From positions 124,001 to 188,000 of the forward strand of contig NZ_RKKU01000002.1 of NCBI RefSeq assembly GCF_003797945.1: 64,000 nt of DNA. The letters are read 5' to 3'. Under the pieces are notes generated by a model. That model was not told the DNA's origin, ran no database searches, and saw only the letters and a program-made list of their open reading frames with translations. Positions within the stretch are counted from its first letter, which is position 1. Each line of letters opens with the position of its first letter. The position numbers and the translations under genes were made by a program. Shown here piece by piece: positions 27,662 to 36,993 of the stretch. Origin of the DNA: Pseudomonas neustonica (GTDB lineage: Bacteria > Pseudomonadota > Gammaproteobacteria > Pseudomonadales > Pseudomonadaceae).

Positions 27662-28405
27662 TCAGGTCGGTTTGAGATTGGAATAGTCCGCAAAGCGGCC
27701 GGTAAAGGGTTTTGGCAGCGGGAAGGCCAGGTCACCAAACTTACTGGTACCCAGCCCCAGGCCGACTACCGCTTCTGCCAGTTTGATGGCCGCAGTAACG
27801 CCTTCGACAATCGGCAGGCCGACGGCTTCGCTGATCTGTGGTGTCAGGTCGGCCATGCCGCCGCACCCCAGTACGATGGCGCCGATGTTGTCTTCACGCT
27901 TGGCACGCAGGCATTCTTCTATGATCAGTTCCAACGCCCGATCCGGATTATCTTCCAGTTCCAGTACGGGGATGTCGGCAGCGCGTACACGGCGGCAGGT
28001 GTGGCTAAAACCGTAGTTATCCAGCAGGTGTTCGGCGATGATGGCGGTGCGTGGCAGTGTGGTAACCACCGAAAAACGGGTGCTGATCAGGCTAGCGATA
28101 TGGAAAGCCGCTTCGGCAATGCCAATCACTGGTGCGCGGGTCAGCTCGCGGGCGGCGTACAGGCCGGGATCACCAAAGCAGGCGATGATGTAGGCGTCGG
28201 TTGCTTCGCGCTCGCCAGCCAGAACTTCTTCTACTACGCCCAAGGCGCTGACCGCCTCATCGAAATGGCTTTCAATGGATACTGGGCCACTGCTTGGCTG
28301 CGTGGCGGTAATGCGTGTGCTGGCCGCCGCTACGGACTTGGCGGCACTTTCGATGGTCGCCGTCATGGCTTGGGTAGTATTGGGGTTTATGACGCGAATA
28401 TGCAT
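27662..28405 (-). CDS. hpxA: Allantoin/hydantoin racemase (Asp/Glu racemase family)
   Basis: Probably interconverts R- and S-allantoin so both enter the pathway. It has 247 residues with the family start MHIRVINPNTTQAMT. The two catalytic Cys are visible in IIACFGDPGLYAARE and IVLGCGGMADL. Family members act on hydantoins or allantoin; I favour allantoin because the divergent neighbour is PuuE and no hydantoinase is present. The start has only a weak Shine-Dalgarno site. The divergent promoter region carries two TTGT-NN-ACAA boxes. Confidence 0.8.
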   Translation of the reverse strand: MHIRVINPNTTQAMTATIESAAKSVAAASTRITATQPSSGPVSIESHFDEAVSALGVVEEVLAGEREATDAYIIACFGDPGLYAARELTRAPVIGIAEAAFHIASLISTRFSVVTTLPRTAIIAEHLLDNYGFSHTCRRVRAADIPVLELEDNPDRALELIIEECLRAKREDNIGAIVLGCGGMADLTPQISEAVGLPIVEGVTAAIKLAEAVVGLGLGTSKFGDLAFPLPKPFTGRFADYSNLKPT

Positions 28406-28426
28406 TGAATTGGCTCGTATCTATAT

Positions 28427-28436
28427 TTGTACACAA
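28427..28436. promoter_or_regulatory. Candidate GntR operator 1, racemase/puuE gap
   Basis: TTGT-AC-ACAA, an inverted half-site pair 22 bases upstream of the racemase start. It shares the TTGT-NN-ACAA pattern with the site at 28449-28460; centres are 23 bases apart, about two helical turns. Confidence 0.55.
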
Positions 28437-28448
28437 GGTTTAAGAATA

Positions 28449-28460
28449 ATTGTATACAAT
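28449..28460. promoter_or_regulatory. Candidate GntR operator 2, racemase/puuE gap
   Basis: ATTGTATACAAT is a perfect 12-base palindrome in the divergent promoter region. One-mismatch likeness to the box before the GntR gene (25324-25333) suggests the same protein binds all three. Confidence 0.6.
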
Positions 28461-28569
28461 CTATTGAGTCAAAAAGCCAAAATACTTCATGCTTATTGCA
28501 TGCGATAAGCTTGCCTGACGAGCCACGCTGGCAAGCATTTTGAACAGCTTACGTAAAGGACATGCAGTT

Positions 28570-29493
28570 ATGACATCCAGCCCTCACTATCCCCGTGACC
28601 TTATCGGCTACGGGCGCAATACGCCCGAGGCCAACTGGCCGGGGCAGGCCCGAATTGCTGTGCAGTTTGTTCTCAATTACGAAGAGGGCGGTGAAAGCTG
28701 CGTGCTGCACGGTGATACGCATTCGGAGAGGTTTTTGTCTGAAATCGTCGGCGCAGAAGCCTTTCCGGCCCGTCATTTGAGTATGGAGTCGATTTATGAA
28801 TACGGCTCACGGGTGGGTGTTTGGCGCATTCTCAAAGAATTTGAACGGCGCAATCTGCCGCTAACCGTTTTCGGTGTGGCTATGGCGCTGGAGCGCAACC
28901 CGGAGGCGGCGCAGGCGTTTCGTGAGCTGGGTCATGAAGTGGCGTGCCACGGCTGGCGCTGGCTGCATTATCAGGATGTGCCCGAAGCGTTGGAGCGTGA
29001 GCACATGCAACGCGCGATGGACATTTTTCAGCGTCTTTACGGCGAAAAGCCAGCGGGTTGGTACACTGGTCGTGACAGCCCCAATACGCGCCGTCTGGTG
29101 CTCGATGAAGGCAGCTTCCTTTACGACAGTGACTACTATGGCGATGACCTGCCGTTCTGGACGCGAGAAGCCGATAGTCAGGGTGAGCTGCACAACCACC
29201 TGATCGTGCCCTACACGCTGGATACCAACGACATGCGCTTTGCCTCGCCGCAGGGTTTCAACACCGGCGATCATTTTTTCCAGTACCTGAAAGACGCTTT
29301 TGACGTGCTCTACGCCGAAGGTGAAGAACTGCCGAAAATGCTGTCTATCGGCCTGCACTGCCGTTTGATTGGCCGGCCGGGACGTTTCCGTGCGCTGCAG
29401 CGTTTTCTTGATTATATCGAATCCCATGATCGGGTCTGGGTGACACGGCGCGTCGACATCGCCCGTCACTGGGCTGATCACCACGCCATTTGA
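28570..29493 (+). CDS. puuE: Allantoinase PuuE (polysaccharide-deacetylase fold)
   Basis: Opens the allantoin ring to allantoate. It has 307 residues, the length of the known Pseudomonas metal-independent allantoinase. Family marks are YPRDLIGYGRNTPEANWPGQARIAVQFVLNYEEGGE, the deacetylase-fold EVACHGWRWLHYQ and GWYTGRDSPNTRRL. I chose ATG 28570, with AAAGGA 9 bases ahead, over ATG 28540. It is first of three genes (puuE-allE-allA) on the plus strand, divergent from the racemase. Confidence 0.93.
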   Translation: MTSSPHYPRDLIGYGRNTPEANWPGQARIAVQFVLNYEEGGESCVLHGDTHSERFLSEIVGAEAFPARHLSMESIYEYGSRVGVWRILKEFERRNLPLTVFGVAMALERNPEAAQAFRELGHEVACHGWRWLHYQDVPEALEREHMQRAMDIFQRLYGEKPAGWYTGRDSPNTRRLVLDEGSFLYDSDYYGDDLPFWTREADSQGELHNHLIVPYTLDTNDMRFASPQGFNTGDHFFQYLKDAFDVLYAEGEELPKMLSIGLHCRLIGRPGRFRALQRFLDYIESHDRVWVTRRVDIARHWADHHAI

Positions 29494-29507
29494 GCCAAGG
29501 AGCCAGC

Positions 29508-30356
29508 ATGTCCAAGCAACCGACAGAACCGCGTACCTATTACGCCCCGACCGGTGGTCATCCACCGCAGACGCAATTGACCACCGATCGTGCGGTCTTT
29601 ACCGACGCTTACGCGGTGATCCCCAAGGGCGTCATGCGCGACATCGTCACCAGCCATTTGCCGTTCTGGACCGGCACCCGTCTGTGGGTGCTGTCGCGCC
29701 CGCTGAGCGGCTTTGCCGAGACCTTTTCCCAGTACATCATGGAAGTGCAGCCCGGTGGCGGCAGCGACAAGCCGGAAACCGACCCCACAGCCGAAGGCGT
29801 GTTGTTCATCGTTGAGGGTGGCATGACCCTGACCCTGAACGGCCAGCAGCACGAGATGAAGGAAGGCGGTTACGCCTTTATTCCTCCGGCCAGCGATTGG
29901 CAGGTGCGCAACGATTCTGGCGCCGTGGTGCGCTTTCACTGGATACGCAAGGCTTACCAGAAAGTCGAGGGTATCGACGCACCAGAAGCCTTCGTTACCA
30001 ATGAAAATGACATCGATCCACTGGTAATGCCCGGCACCGACGGCGCCTGGAGCACCACGCGGTTCGTGGATATGAGCGATATGCGCCACGATATGCACGT
30101 CAATATCGTCAACTTCCAGCCCGGCGGCGCGATTCCCTTTGCCGAGACCCACGTAATGGAGCACGGCCTCTATGTGCTGGAAGGCAAGGCCGTTTATCTG
30201 CTGAACAAGGACTGGGTCGAAGTCGAGGCCGGTGATTACATGTGGCTGCGTGCTTTCTGCCCGCAGGCCTGCTATGCCGGCGGCCCTGGTCCGTTCCGCT
30301 ATCTGCTGTACAAGGATGTAAACCGCCACATGAAGCTGCCGACCTTTGCTCGCTGA
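29508..30356 (+). CDS. allE: (S)-ureidoglycine aminohydrolase AllE
   Basis: Manganese bicupin that releases ammonia from S-ureidoglycine, giving S-ureidoglycolate. It has 282 residues. The first cupin has GVLFIVEGGMTLTLNGQQHEM. The second holds the metal site, Glu and two His in FAETHVMEHGLYVLEG, and the later Gln in CPQACYAGGPG. AAGGAG lies 5 bases before the ATG at 29508, 14 bases after puuE. Its substrate requires allantoate amidohydrolase, which is absent from the window. Confidence 0.9.
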   Translation: MSKQPTEPRTYYAPTGGHPPQTQLTTDRAVFTDAYAVIPKGVMRDIVTSHLPFWTGTRLWVLSRPLSGFAETFSQYIMEVQPGGGSDKPETDPTAEGVLFIVEGGMTLTLNGQQHEMKEGGYAFIPPASDWQVRNDSGAVVRFHWIRKAYQKVEGIDAPEAFVTNENDIDPLVMPGTDGAWSTTRFVDMSDMRHDMHVNIVNFQPGGAIPFAETHVMEHGLYVLEGKAVYLLNKDWVEVEAGDYMWLRAFCPQACYAGGPGPFRYLLYKDVNRHMKLPTFAR

Positions 30357-30368
30357 GGAGTGATAGAT

Positions 30369-30869
30369 ATGGCTGCTGATATGTTGGAGTTGCGAGCCGA
30401 GCCACTGACCCCGGAGGCCTTCGCGGCCTTCGGTGATGTGATCGACTCGCGCAGCTCGGATCATTTCATGATCAACTCCGGGCGCACCCGCCGTCATCAC
30501 GACCTGGCCAAGGTTGAAGTGGCAGGCGAGTCACCGCGCGTGCTGATCAGTATCTTCGTCAGTCAACCGGTTGAGGCGCCCCTGGAGTTGACCTTCCTCG
30601 AACGTCACCCGCTCGGCAGCCAGGCGTTCATGCCGCTGCATGAGGAGCAGTTTCTGGTTGTAGTGGCGCCGCCGGGTGACACTGTCGATCCGGCCGCAGT
30701 GCGCGCCTTTATTACCGATGGCCGCCAAGGTGTGAACTACGCAAAAGGCACCTGGCACGCGATTCAATCGGTACTCGAGCGCGAAGGTGAATTTTTGGTG
30801 GTCGATCGTGGTGGTGCCGGGCACAACTGCGATGAGTATCCGCTCAATATCCGGGTTACGCTGGAGTGA
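30369..30869 (+). CDS. allA: Ureidoglycolate lyase AllA
   Basis: Cleaves S-ureidoglycolate to glyoxylate and urea, the last step of the pathway. It has 166 residues. Family marks are the Arg/His segment NSGRTRRHHDLA, LTFLERHPLGSQAFMPL and NYAKGTWHAIQSVL. The ATG at 30369 has GAGGAG 8 bases upstream, and the gene starts 12 bases after allE, so translation is probably tightly linked. It ends the allantoin block; yicC converges from the other side. Confidence 0.9.
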   Translation: MAADMLELRAEPLTPEAFAAFGDVIDSRSSDHFMINSGRTRRHHDLAKVEVAGESPRVLISIFVSQPVEAPLELTFLERHPLGSQAFMPLHEEQFLVVVAPPGDTVDPAAVRAFITDGRQGVNYAKGTWHAIQSVLEREGEFLVVDRGGAGHNCDEYPLNIRVTLE

Positions 30870-30920
30870 GCTAGTGACAGGGCTGGCCCAGATGCAGCCC
30901 TGTTTATTAGTAGAGTGCAG

Positions 30921-31787
30921 TTACTCTATATTCTGAATCTGTTCTCTCATCTGTTCGATAAACACTTTCAAATCCACAGCAGCCTGGGTGCTGCGGGTGT
31001 CGATAGCTTTGGAGCCGAGGGTGTTGGCTTCCCGGTTGAACTCCTGCATGAGAAAGTCCAGGCGTCGGCCAATGGCGTCCTTGCTATCGAGCACACGATG
31101 AGTCTCGGTGACGTGGGTGTCGAGTCGGTCGAGTTCTTCGGCCACGTCAATCTTCTGCGCCAGCATGACGATTTCCTGTTCGACCCGGGTGCTGTCCAGC
31201 TCCAGCTTGGCTTCGTTGAAGCGGTCGATCAGCTTCTGTCTGTGCGCGCTCAGCAGGGTAGGCATCATCTCGCGCAGTATGGCGGTGCGGTCGCTGATGC
31301 TGCTCAGGCGTTCTTCAATCAATTGTTTGAGCTCGGCACCTTCGCGGGCGCGGTGATCTTTGAGTTCGTTGAGCGCTGGCTCAAAGAGCTCACGGGCGCT
31401 TTTTACCAGCGCCGCCTGATCGCTTTCCTGACCGCTGATAACGCCAGGCCAGGCCAGTAATTCGAGCGGATTGATGGTCGAAGGGTTGGCCAGGTTGGCA
31501 CTGACCTGCTCGGCAGCCTTGACCAGTTGCGCTACCAGCGGTTGGTTGAGGCTGATGTCACGTGCTTCGCTGCTGGCGGGGTTGAAGCGCAGCGTACATT
31601 CCACTTTACCGCGCGCCAGTTGCTTGCGCAGCCGCTCGCGCAGCGGTCCTTCAAGCTCACGGAAGGCCTCCGGCAGACGCAGGGTGACTTCCAGATAGCG
31701 GTGGTTAACCGAGCGCATTTCCCAGGCCAGGTTACCCTGATCGGTGCTGAGTTCGCTGCGGGCGAAGGCGGTCATGCTGTTAACCAT
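30921..31787 (-). CDS. yicC: YicC-family endoribonuclease
   Basis: A cytoplasmic protein of 288 residues with the family start MVNSMTAFARSE and the C-terminal DUF1732 segment FLMQEFNREANTLGSKAID. In E. coli the homologue is an endoribonuclease linked to small-RNA turnover; activity here is inferred. AGAGGA lies just before the ATG. It is usually followed on its strand by gmk, but here the allantoin block lies in between. Confidence 0.93.
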   Translation of the reverse strand: MVNSMTAFARSELSTDQGNLAWEMRSVNHRYLEVTLRLPEAFRELEGPLRERLRKQLARGKVECTLRFNPASSEARDISLNQPLVAQLVKAAEQVSANLANPSTINPLELLAWPGVISGQESDQAALVKSARELFEPALNELKDHRAREGAELKQLIEERLSSISDRTAILREMMPTLLSAHRQKLIDRFNEAKLELDSTRVEQEIVMLAQKIDVAEELDRLDTHVTETHRVLDSKDAIGRRLDFLMQEFNREANTLGSKAIDTRSTQAAVDLKVFIEQMREQIQNIE

Positions 31788-31903
31788 GGGATTCCTCTAT
31801 CAGTTTGAATGGCCGGCTCGGCCAGCAAAGCCGCATTGTAGCCTCTTGCCTGCCTTCAGGTAAGCAACTGGTCGCCGCGAACAGCTGAGAGGCCGATCAG
31901 CCT

Positions 31904-31911
31904 GCTATACT
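31904..31911 (+). promoter_or_regulatory. Extended -10 promoter of rph
   Basis: TGC-TATACT, 40 bases before the rph start. No good -35 hexamer is present, which fits an extended -10 promoter. Confidence 0.45.
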
Positions 31912-31950
31912 CCGCCGACTTTACATACCGCAGTACAAGGATTCTCCAAT

Positions 31951-32670
31951 ATGCAACGCCCCAGTGAACGTGCCGCCGACCAAATGCGTCAGGTAACCCT
32001 GACCCGCCATTACACTAAGCACGCTGAAGGTTCAGTGCTGGTCGAATTTGGTGATACCAAAGTGATCTGTACGGTCAGCGTGGAGGCCGGTGTACCGCGC
32101 TTTCTGCGTGGCTCTGGTCAAGGCTGGGTGACCGCCGAATACGGCATGCTGCCGCGCTCCACCGGCTCACGCATGCAGCGTGAAGCCAGCCGTGGCAAGC
32201 AGGGTGGACGTACGCTTGAGATCCAGCGCTTGATCGGCCGCTCATTGCGCGCAGCGATCGACCTTAAGGCACTGGGCGAGAACACACTGTATATCGATTG
32301 CGACGTCATTCAGGCCGACGGTGGCACTCGCACAGCCTCTATTACCGGTGCCTGCGTCGCTCTGGTTGATGCGTTGCGCGCCATGAAGCAGCGCGGTGCC
32401 ATCAAGAAGGTGCCTGAAGTGCAGATGATTGCGGCGATTTCCGTGGGTATCTACCAGGGTGTACCGGTACTGGATCTGGATTACCCGGAAGACTCTGCGG
32501 CTGATACTGACCTGAACGTCGTTATGACCGACAAGGGTGGCTTTATCGAAGTGCAGGGCACCGCCGAGGCTGCTCCCTTTAGTCCTGAGGACCTGAACGC
32601 CATGCTGGTGCTGGCGCGTAAGGGCACCGAAGAGCTGTTTGCCATGCAGCTGGAAGCGCTTAAAGACTGA
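31951..32670 (+). CDS. rph: Ribonuclease PH
   Basis: Phosphate-dependent 3' exoribonuclease that trims tRNA precursors. It has 239 residues. Family marks are [26 protein letters not shown], the RNA-binding [20 protein letters not shown] with [11 protein letters not shown], and phosphate-binding region [16 protein letters not shown]. The C-terminus is full length, so it is not the truncated form of some E. coli strains. AAGGA lies 9 bases before the ATG. Confidence 0.96.
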   Translation: MQRPSERAADQMRQVTLTRHYTKHAEGSVLVEFGDTKVICTVSVEAGVPRFLRGSGQGWVTAEYGMLPRSTGSRMQREASRGKQGGRTLEIQRLIGRSLRAAIDLKALGENTLYIDCDVIQADGGTRTASITGACVALVDALRAMKQRGAIKKVPEVQMIAAISVGIYQGVPVLDLDYPEDSAADTDLNVVMTDKGGFIEVQGTAEAAPFSPEDLNAMLVLARKGTEELFAMQLEALKD

Positions 32671-32809
32671 GTGTTCAGTGCGTGTATGAACCAGTAGAGG
32701 CAGGCTTTAGGCCTGCCTTTTCTGCGACTGGTCAGGTGGTAATACCCGTGGCCGGTGAAATTTGCTACAACGTGAGTACATTCCACTTTGCCTTGCCATG
32801 GAGGCCTGC

Positions 32810-33211
32810 ATGACTGATGAAAGCGTCACTAACCAACCCACACCTACGCCTGAGTCTCAGCCGCCTGGTACCCCAGGGCAGCAAGCGCGTCAGTGGGCGC
32901 TCATTGCGCACGTTGCCGGGTTTCTCGGCTGCGTTATTCCTTTCGGTAATCTGATTGGCCCTTTGATTGTTTGGCAGCTAAAAAAGGATGAGGATCCCTT
33001 CATCGACGACCAGGGCAAGGAAGCGCTCAACTTTCAGATCACAGTGTCGCTGCTGATGCTGTTGAGCTTCTTACTTATTGTCGTTGTAGTGGGCTTATTG
33101 CTGGTATGGCTTGTGGCGATTGGCGCGCTCGTGCTGATGATCATTGCTGCGATCAAGTCGAACGAAGGTACGGCCTATCGTTATCCGTTCTGCTGGCGTT
33201 TGATCAAGTAA
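32810..33211 (+). CDS. DUF4870 membrane protein
   Basis: A small membrane protein of 133 residues with an N-terminal Pro/Gln-rich tail. A conserved core (WALIAHVAGFLGCVIPFGNLIGPLIVWQLKKDEDPFIDDQGKEALNFQ) is followed by two closely spaced membrane segments. The ATG at 32810 has GGAGG 7 bases ahead. The position between rph and crc matches P. aeruginosa PA5333. Function unknown. Confidence 0.85.
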   Translation: MTDESVTNQPTPTPESQPPGTPGQQARQWALIAHVAGFLGCVIPFGNLIGPLIVWQLKKDEDPFIDDQGKEALNFQITVSLLMLLSFLLIVVVVGLLLVWLVAIGALVLMIIAAIKSNEGTAYRYPFCWRLIK

Positions 33212-33326
33212 AGGGCAGGGCTATCCCGGCGAGGTTGCGCGGCTGGAACAGCATACTGCTTGCCTTTGTTGGCCGGAAAGGCCCTTGGGAATCTTGCAGC
33301 AAGGGCGCACGTGGCACCCGCAAGGG

Positions 33327-34106
33327 TCAGATAGTCAGCGTCCAGTCGTAATCGACGATTACCGGAGCGTGCTGCGAGAAGCGCGCATTGCGCGGTATTT
33401 TCGCCTGTTTCACAAACCGGCGTAGGCCGGGTGTGAGGAACTGGTAGTCGAAGCGCAGCCCCAGATTCAGGTTTTCGGCTTGCTCGCTATTGGGCCACCA
33501 GCTGTAGAGCTCGGATTCTCGAGTAACTTCGCGTACTGCATCGACATACCCCATATTGCCGTAAATCTCGTCCATCCAGGCGCGCTCAGGGGCCATGAAA
33601 CCGGGCTCGTGCTGGCAGTCGCGCCAGTTTTTTACGTCCAGCTTCAGGTGGGCAACATAGAGCGAGCCACAGTAGATGAACTCGCGACGCTTGCGGCGCT
33701 GCTTGTTGAGGTAGCTGGCGAAGTCTTCCATGAACTTGAATTTCTGGTTCAGGTCAGCGTCACCATCGCGGCCCGAAGGCAGCAGCAGTGAGCCGATGCT
33801 GACCTTGTCGAAATCGGCCTGCATGAAGCGGCCGTAACGATCGGCGGACTCGAAGCCCAAACCCATGATAATTGCCTTGGGCGCGGTGCGAGTGTAGATG
33901 GCAACGCCACCCTGACTGGCAACTTCGGCCTCAAAGCAGTACTGCCAGTAACCGTCGATCCAGTAGGGATCCTGCTCTAGCTCGGGGGCTGTGACTCGAA
34001 TGTCCTGCAAGCAGATGACGTCCGCATCCTGCGTGCGCAACCAGTCAAAAAGACCGCGTTCGGCTGCGGCCTTCACTCCGTTGACGTTAAGACTGATAAT
34101 TCGCAT
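33327..34106 (-). CDS. crc: Catabolite repression control protein Crc
   Basis: Works with Hfq to block translation of mRNAs for less-preferred carbon sources. Its 259 residues have the ExoIII/EEP nuclease fold and closely follow P. aeruginosa Crc (SADRYGRFMQADFDKVSIGSLLLPSG, then KRREFIYCGSLYVAH). Catalytic residues of ExoIII are lost: the usual LQE is LQD, and GDMN-type is CGSLY, while the late His (FSQHAP) remains. This fits Crc's lack of nuclease activity. It is divergent from pyrE. Confidence 0.95.
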   Translation of the reverse strand: MRIISLNVNGVKAAAERGLFDWLRTQDADVICLQDIRVTAPELEQDPYWIDGYWQYCFEAEVASQGGVAIYTRTAPKAIIMGLGFESADRYGRFMQADFDKVSIGSLLLPSGRDGDADLNQKFKFMEDFASYLNKQRRKRREFIYCGSLYVAHLKLDVKNWRDCQHEPGFMAPERAWMDEIYGNMGYVDAVREVTRESELYSWWPNSEQAENLNLGLRFDYQFLTPGLRRFVKQAKIPRNARFSQHAPVIVDYDWTLTI

Positions 34107-34178
34107 GCATGGCCCCCCAAAAAACGTGGGTGTATGATAACCGAGCTTGATTGACTTTTGTTAACGAAGAGGGTGTAG

Positions 34179-34823
34179 ATGCACGAATATCAGCGGGAAT
34201 TCATTCGATTTGCACTGGATCGCGAGGTGTTGCGCTTTGGTGAGTTCACCCTCAAGTCTGGACGCAAGAGTCCTTATTTTTTCAACGCTGGCCTGTTTAA
34301 CAGTGGTGGCTCGCTTAGCCGTCTTGGCCGTTTTTATGCTCAGGCGCTGGTTCACAGCGAACTGAAGGACGTTGATGTGATCTTCGGGCCGGCATACAAA
34401 GGCATCCCGCTGGCCGCCGTCACTGCAGTTGCGCTGGCCGATAGCTTTGACCGCGACTTGCCTTACTGCTTCAATCGTAAAGAGGCCAAGGATCACGGTG
34501 AAGGCGGGACCCTGGTTGGCGCGCCGCTGGAAGGGCGGGTGCTGATTATCGATGACGTCATTACTGCCGGTACCGCCGTGCGCGAGGTCATGCAGATTAT
34601 TGAAGCGCAAGGTGCAACACCCGCAGCGGTGATGATCGCGCTGGATCGGCAGGAACGCGGCCAAGGTGAGTTGTCGGCCATTCAGGAAGTTGAGCGCGAC
34701 TTTGGTATCCCAGTGATTAGTATCGTATCGCTTAATCAGGTGATGAGCTTTATTGCTGATGATGCCGAGTTGCAGCGGCACTTGCCCGCAGTAGAGGCTT
34801 ATCGCGCCGAATACGGTATTTAA
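34179..34823 (+). CDS. pyrE: Orotate phosphoribosyltransferase
   Basis: Joins orotate to PRPP to make OMP in pyrimidine synthesis. It has 214 residues. Family marks are [46 protein letters not shown] (flexible loop) and the PRPP motif [19 protein letters not shown] lies 7 bases before the ATG. Neighbourhood crc-pyrE is the conserved pseudomonad arrangement. Confidence 0.96.
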   Translation: MHEYQREFIRFALDREVLRFGEFTLKSGRKSPYFFNAGLFNSGGSLSRLGRFYAQALVHSELKDVDVIFGPAYKGIPLAAVTAVALADSFDRDLPYCFNRKEAKDHGEGGTLVGAPLEGRVLIIDDVITAGTAVREVMQIIEAQGATPAAVMIALDRQERGQGELSAIQEVERDFGIPVISIVSLNQVMSFIADDAELQRHLPAVEAYRAEYGI

Positions 34824-34971
34824 TTTCACCGTCCCGACGCGCGTGTTGCGGGCTGCAGGTATAAATAGGCAAGAGAAGAGGTTAATCTCTGAGTTTAGAT
34901 TGCCGATATACTGCCAATTGGCCATAAGACAGCTGTAAAGGCTGCGTAAACACGAAGCAGAGGACGAGGAT

Positions 34972-35577
34972 GTGCCTGCATTTAAACGAGTGATGGGTTT
35001 TGCCTTGCTGGCGCTTGGCGCTTGCGGGTCGAGTCTGGCGCAGGCAGACCTGTATCGTTATATCGACGATAAGGGCGTTACCGTGCTGGATAGCCGAGTC
35101 CCGCCGCAGTTTATCAGTCGTGGATACGAAGTGCTGGACTCGCAGGGCAGGGTGAAGCTGGTGGTTTCAGCGGCGCCTACGCCTGCCGAGCGGGAAGCGA
35201 CGCGAGCGGCGTTGGCAGCGCAGAAAGAACAGGATGTTGCCGATTCGAATTTGCTGCGTCTGTACAGCAGCGAAGCAGATTTGGAGCGCGCGCAAAATCG
35301 TCAGCTCCAGCAGATTGATAATCAGATCACCGCGTCCAAGGCGAGCATCGACGATCTGCAATTAGAGCGCGAGGAGCTGCAAAGCCGCGCTGCTCAGGCT
35401 GAGCGGGCGGGTCGCGAAGTCGATTCTGACTTGCTGGCTGAATTAAGTGCCGTGGATGCTGAGACGGCACGCCTGCAACGGCTTATCAGTCGCAAGCGGC
35501 AAGAGATCGTCGAGAATAACGCAGAGTTTGATCGTCAGCGCGAGCGGCTCAAGTTCCTGCTTAACGAAGACGATTAG
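34972..35577 (+). CDS. Exported DUF4124 protein with coiled coil
   Basis: A secreted or periplasmic protein of 201 residues. A signal peptide ends near ALAQA (about residue 24). A short DUF4124 domain follows (DLYRYIDDKGVTVLDSRVPPQFISRGYEVLD). Residues about 65-200 are a long coiled coil rich in Glu, Arg and Leu. The GTG start has AGAGGA 7 bases upstream. The product may act at the envelope; no enzymatic motif is visible. The stop codon falls inside the terminator stem that follows. Confidence 0.75.
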   Translation: MPAFKRVMGFALLALGACGSSLAQADLYRYIDDKGVTVLDSRVPPQFISRGYEVLDSQGRVKLVVSAAPTPAEREATRAALAAQKEQDVADSNLLRLYSSEADLERAQNRQLQQIDNQITASKASIDDLQLEREELQSRAAQAERAGREVDSDLLAELSAVDAETARLQRLISRKRQEIVENNAEFDRQRERLKFLLNEDD

Positions 35578-35597
35578 CGCCCCAGCGGGGCGCTAAT
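35573..35597. terminator. Hairpin between the DUF4124 gene and the thioesterase
   Basis: Perfect 11-bp stem ATTAGCGCCCC / GGGGCGCTAAT with loop AGC. The left arm includes the TAG stop of the DUF4124 gene. There is no T run, but the stem is strong and both genes converge here. Confidence 0.6.
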
Positions 35598-35606
35598 CCA
35601 TTGCTG

Positions 35607-36059
35607 TTAAGCTTCGGCGGCAGAGGTTTCTTGCGGCGCCACCTGCTCAAACGCGCGCACGGCAGCTTTAAATTCCTCTGGAATCGGCAGCGGCTTGCGT
35701 GTTTGTTGGTCGGCACGCACGTAAACAATCTCTCCGGTTACCAGCAATTCCTCGTCGCGAAAAATACCCAGAGTGAAACTCATACTGCTGTTGCCAAGGC
35801 GCGATACGCGCAGCCTTACGTCGAGCAAATCATCGAAGAACGCCGATGAGCGGTATTCCAGTAGCGTCTTGACGGCAAAAAACTCGTTGCCGGACAGGTC
35901 TTCGCGGCCGGGATTGGCTGCATTGAGCGCGCGGTAGTACTCAGTCACGCCAACGTCGGCGTAATTGAGGTAATGACCGTTGAAGACGATGCCTTGCGGA
36001 TCTGCCTCGGACCAGCGTACCCGCAGCGGGCAGCCAAAGTGAAAGTCGGCCAACTGCAT
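35607..36059 (-). CDS. Acyl-CoA thioesterase (4HBT hot-dog fold)
   Basis: A cytoplasmic hot-dog fold thioesterase of 150 residues. The active-site segment is VRWSEADPQGIVFNGHYLNYADVGVTEYYRAL, with the Asp/Gly pattern of the YbgC/4-hydroxybenzoyl-CoA group. The acyl group it hydrolyses cannot be read from the sequence. It is followed 3' by the strong hairpin and lies just after argB on the same strand (5-base gap), so the two are probably co-transcribed. Confidence 0.85.
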   Translation of the reverse strand: MQLADFHFGCPLRVRWSEADPQGIVFNGHYLNYADVGVTEYYRALNAANPGREDLSGNEFFAVKTLLEYRSSAFFDDLLDVRLRVSRLGNSSMSFTLGIFRDEELLVTGEIVYVRADQQTRKPLPIPEEFKAAVRAFEQVAPQETSAAEA

Positions 36060-36064
36060 ACGGG

Positions 36065-36976
<912 letters not shown>

Positions 36977-36993
36977 CTATCTCCTGAGTTCAG

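Noticed and set aside
27617-28408. 263-codon plus-strand open frame opposite the racemase
   Set aside because: Antisense to a clear racemase with both catalytic Cys; no recognisable motif.
29478-30500. 340-codon minus-strand open frame opposite allE
   Set aside because: Antisense to a firmly identified bicupin gene and lacking any domain signature.
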